Below are positions 63,016 to 64,000 of a stretch of DNA of 64,000 nucleotides, piece after piece. The notes under the pieces are model-generated. The model had not been told where the DNA came from, made no database searches, and was given only the letters and a program-made list of their open reading frames with translations. Every line of letters starts with the position of its first letter. Within the stretch, counting starts at the first letter, position 1. The position numbers and the translations under genes were made by a program. The stretch is from contig NZ_JAATJE010000001.1 of the NCBI RefSeq assembly GCF_011927695.1, positions 124,001 to 188,000 on the forward strand, read 5' to 3'. The stretch comes from Sphingomonas jejuensis. Lineage in GTDB: Bacteria > Pseudomonadota > Alphaproteobacteria > Sphingomonadales > Sphingomonadaceae.

Positions 63016-64000
63016 TCAGGGCGTGACGACCAGCTTCCCCACCGCCTTGCGCGCGGCCATGTGGGCGATGGCCGCGCCGCCCTCCGCCAGCGGCCAGCGC
63101 CGCTCGACCCGCGGCCGGATGCGCCCCTCGGCCCACCAGCGCATCAGCTGCTCGACATGGGCGGCGTTCGCCTTCGGATCGCGCGCGGCGAACGCGCCCC
63201 AGAACACCCCGCACACGTCGCAGCTCTTCAACAGCGTCAGGTTGAGCGGCAGCTTCGGGATGCCGGCCGGGAACCCGACCACCAGATAGCGTCCCTCCCA
63301 GGCAATCGCGCGGAGCGCCGGCTCGGCATAGGCGCCGCCGACCGGGTCGAGCACCACGTCCGCGCCGCCCGCGCCGACGGCCTGCTTGAAGGCATCGGCC
63401 AGCGCCTTTGATCCCGCCGTGTCGAACGGTCCCGCCGGATAGACCAGCGTCCGGTCGGCCCCGGCATCCCGCGCGGCCGCGGCCTTGTCGTCGGACGAGA
63501 CGGCCGCCACCACCGTTGCGCCCAGCGCCTTGCCGATCTCGATGGCGGCGATGCCGACCCCGCCGGCGGCGCCCAGCACCAGCAGCGTCTGCCCCGCCGT
63601 CAGCCGCCCGCGATCAACAAGGGCGTGGATCGCGGTGGCATAGGTCAGGAGGAGCGCCGCGGCCTCGCCCGCGTCGCGGCCTTCCGGCAACCGCTGGGCG
63701 GCGCGGGCATCCACCAGCGCCTTTTCAGCCAGCCCGCCATGGCCGATCACCGCGAACAGCCGGTCGCCGGCCGCCCAGCCGTCCACCCCGTCGCCGACCG
63801 CCTCCACCACCCCGGCGATCTCGCCACCCGGCGCGAACGGGCGCGGCGGCCGCATCTGGTACTTGTCCTCGATGATCAGCACGTCGGGATAGTTGATCGC
63901 AGTCGCCTCGACCCGCACCAGCAGCTGTCCTGCGCCCGGCACCGGGTCGTCGATCTCGGTCAGCGTCAGCATGTCCGGTCCACCGGCCTCGATCGACAGC
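63016..64000 (-). CDS. NADPH:quinone oxidoreductase-like MDR protein, 5' end outside window
   Basis: A zinc-independent medium-chain dehydrogenase/reductase of the zeta-crystallin/quinone reductase type. The frame continues past the right edge, so the N-terminal residues are missing. It has GAGQLLVRVEATAINYPDVL, the Gly-rich FAPGGEIAGVVEAVGDGVDG and the nucleotide-binding LVLGAAGGVGIAAIEIGKALG. No catalytic zinc Cys/His set is seen. It ends 15 bases from the convergent TonB-family gene. Confidence 0.9.
   Translation of the reverse strand, partial: LSIEAGGPDMLTLTEIDDPVPGAGQLLVRVEATAINYPDVLIIEDKYQMRPPRPFAPGGEIAGVVEAVGDGVDGWAAGDRLFAVIGHGGLAEKALVDARAAQRLPEGRDAGEAAALLLTYATAIHALVDRGRLTAGQTLLVLGAAGGVGIAAIEIGKALGATVVAAVSSDDKAAAARDAGADRTLVYPAGPFDTAGSKALADAFKQAVGAGGADVVLDPVGGAYAEPALRAIAWEGRYLVVGFPAGIPKLPLNLTLLKSCDVCGVFWGAFAARDPKANAAHVEQLMRWWAEGRIRPRVERRWPLAEGGAAIAHMAARKAVGKLVVTP

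Overview
The window is about 64 kb of high-GC, gene-dense chromosome with almost no non-coding sequence. Gene content and order point to a sphingomonad alphaproteobacterium (Sphingomonas or a close relative). The main reasons are nagZ-scpAB-tatABC in a row, a PhyR/NepR/EcfG general stress locus with a PhyP-type kinase, TonB-dependent receptors of the Xanthomonas/Caulobacter type and a TorF-type porin. I see no insertion sequence, prophage, integron or CRISPR array, and only one RNA gene (tRNA-Gly).

Layout. 1-3.4 kb: the end of nagZ, condensin subunits scpA and scpB, and the Tat export genes tatABC in one tightly packed + strand run, closed by a strong hairpin. 3.4-7.7 kb: an entericidin-like lipoprotein and the general stress response core. 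nepR-phyP lie on the minus strand, phyR and ecfG on the plus strand, with a 49-residue membrane protein behind a consensus sigma-EcfG promoter and a second NepR-like small gene after ecfG. 7.8-18.4 kb: housekeeping and nitrogen genes (glnE, a Bcp peroxiredoxin, a DUF455 protein, an M23 peptidase, a phospholipase D/cardiolipin synthase-like enzyme, rpoZ, glnBA, map, a CinA-like protein). 18.5-24.7 kb: a CHASE4 chemoreceptor translationally coupled to a TorF porin, then a SitABCD-type metal ABC importer. 24.7-29.7 kb: a MarR-NodT-EmrA-EmrB drug efflux operon and a DUF427 protein. 29.8-37.6 kb: a C4-dicarboxylate unit (dctA, alginate-export-family porin, malic enzyme) divergent from dctBD. 37.6-39.6 kb: two small proteins of unknown function, tRNA-Gly(CCC) and an AI-2E family permease.

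39.6-54.5 kb is the most coherent block. It is a complete non-phosphorylating (De Ley-Doudoroff) galactoside route: secreted GH36 alpha-galactosidase, TonB receptor, sugar ABC importer, mutarotase, SDR dehydrogenase, SMP-30 lactonase, galactonate dehydratase DgoD, kinase DgoK, aldolase DgoA and a GntR/FadR-type regulator. A short AT-rich motif (core TATATCATAYTTATT) sits in front of galA, the TonB receptor and the divergent ABC/SMP-30 genes. It recurs between a penicillin-acylase-like enzyme and an M24-fold protein at 56.8 kb, which suggests those two genes belong to the same regulon.

56.8-64 kb: the M24-fold protein with a degraded metal site, a PEBP protein, a LuxR-type regulator divergent from a small secreted protein, a PhoX-like protein, a TonB-family protein and the 3' part of a quinone oxidoreductase gene that runs off the window. 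All calls come from reading the sequence; no database search was possible.
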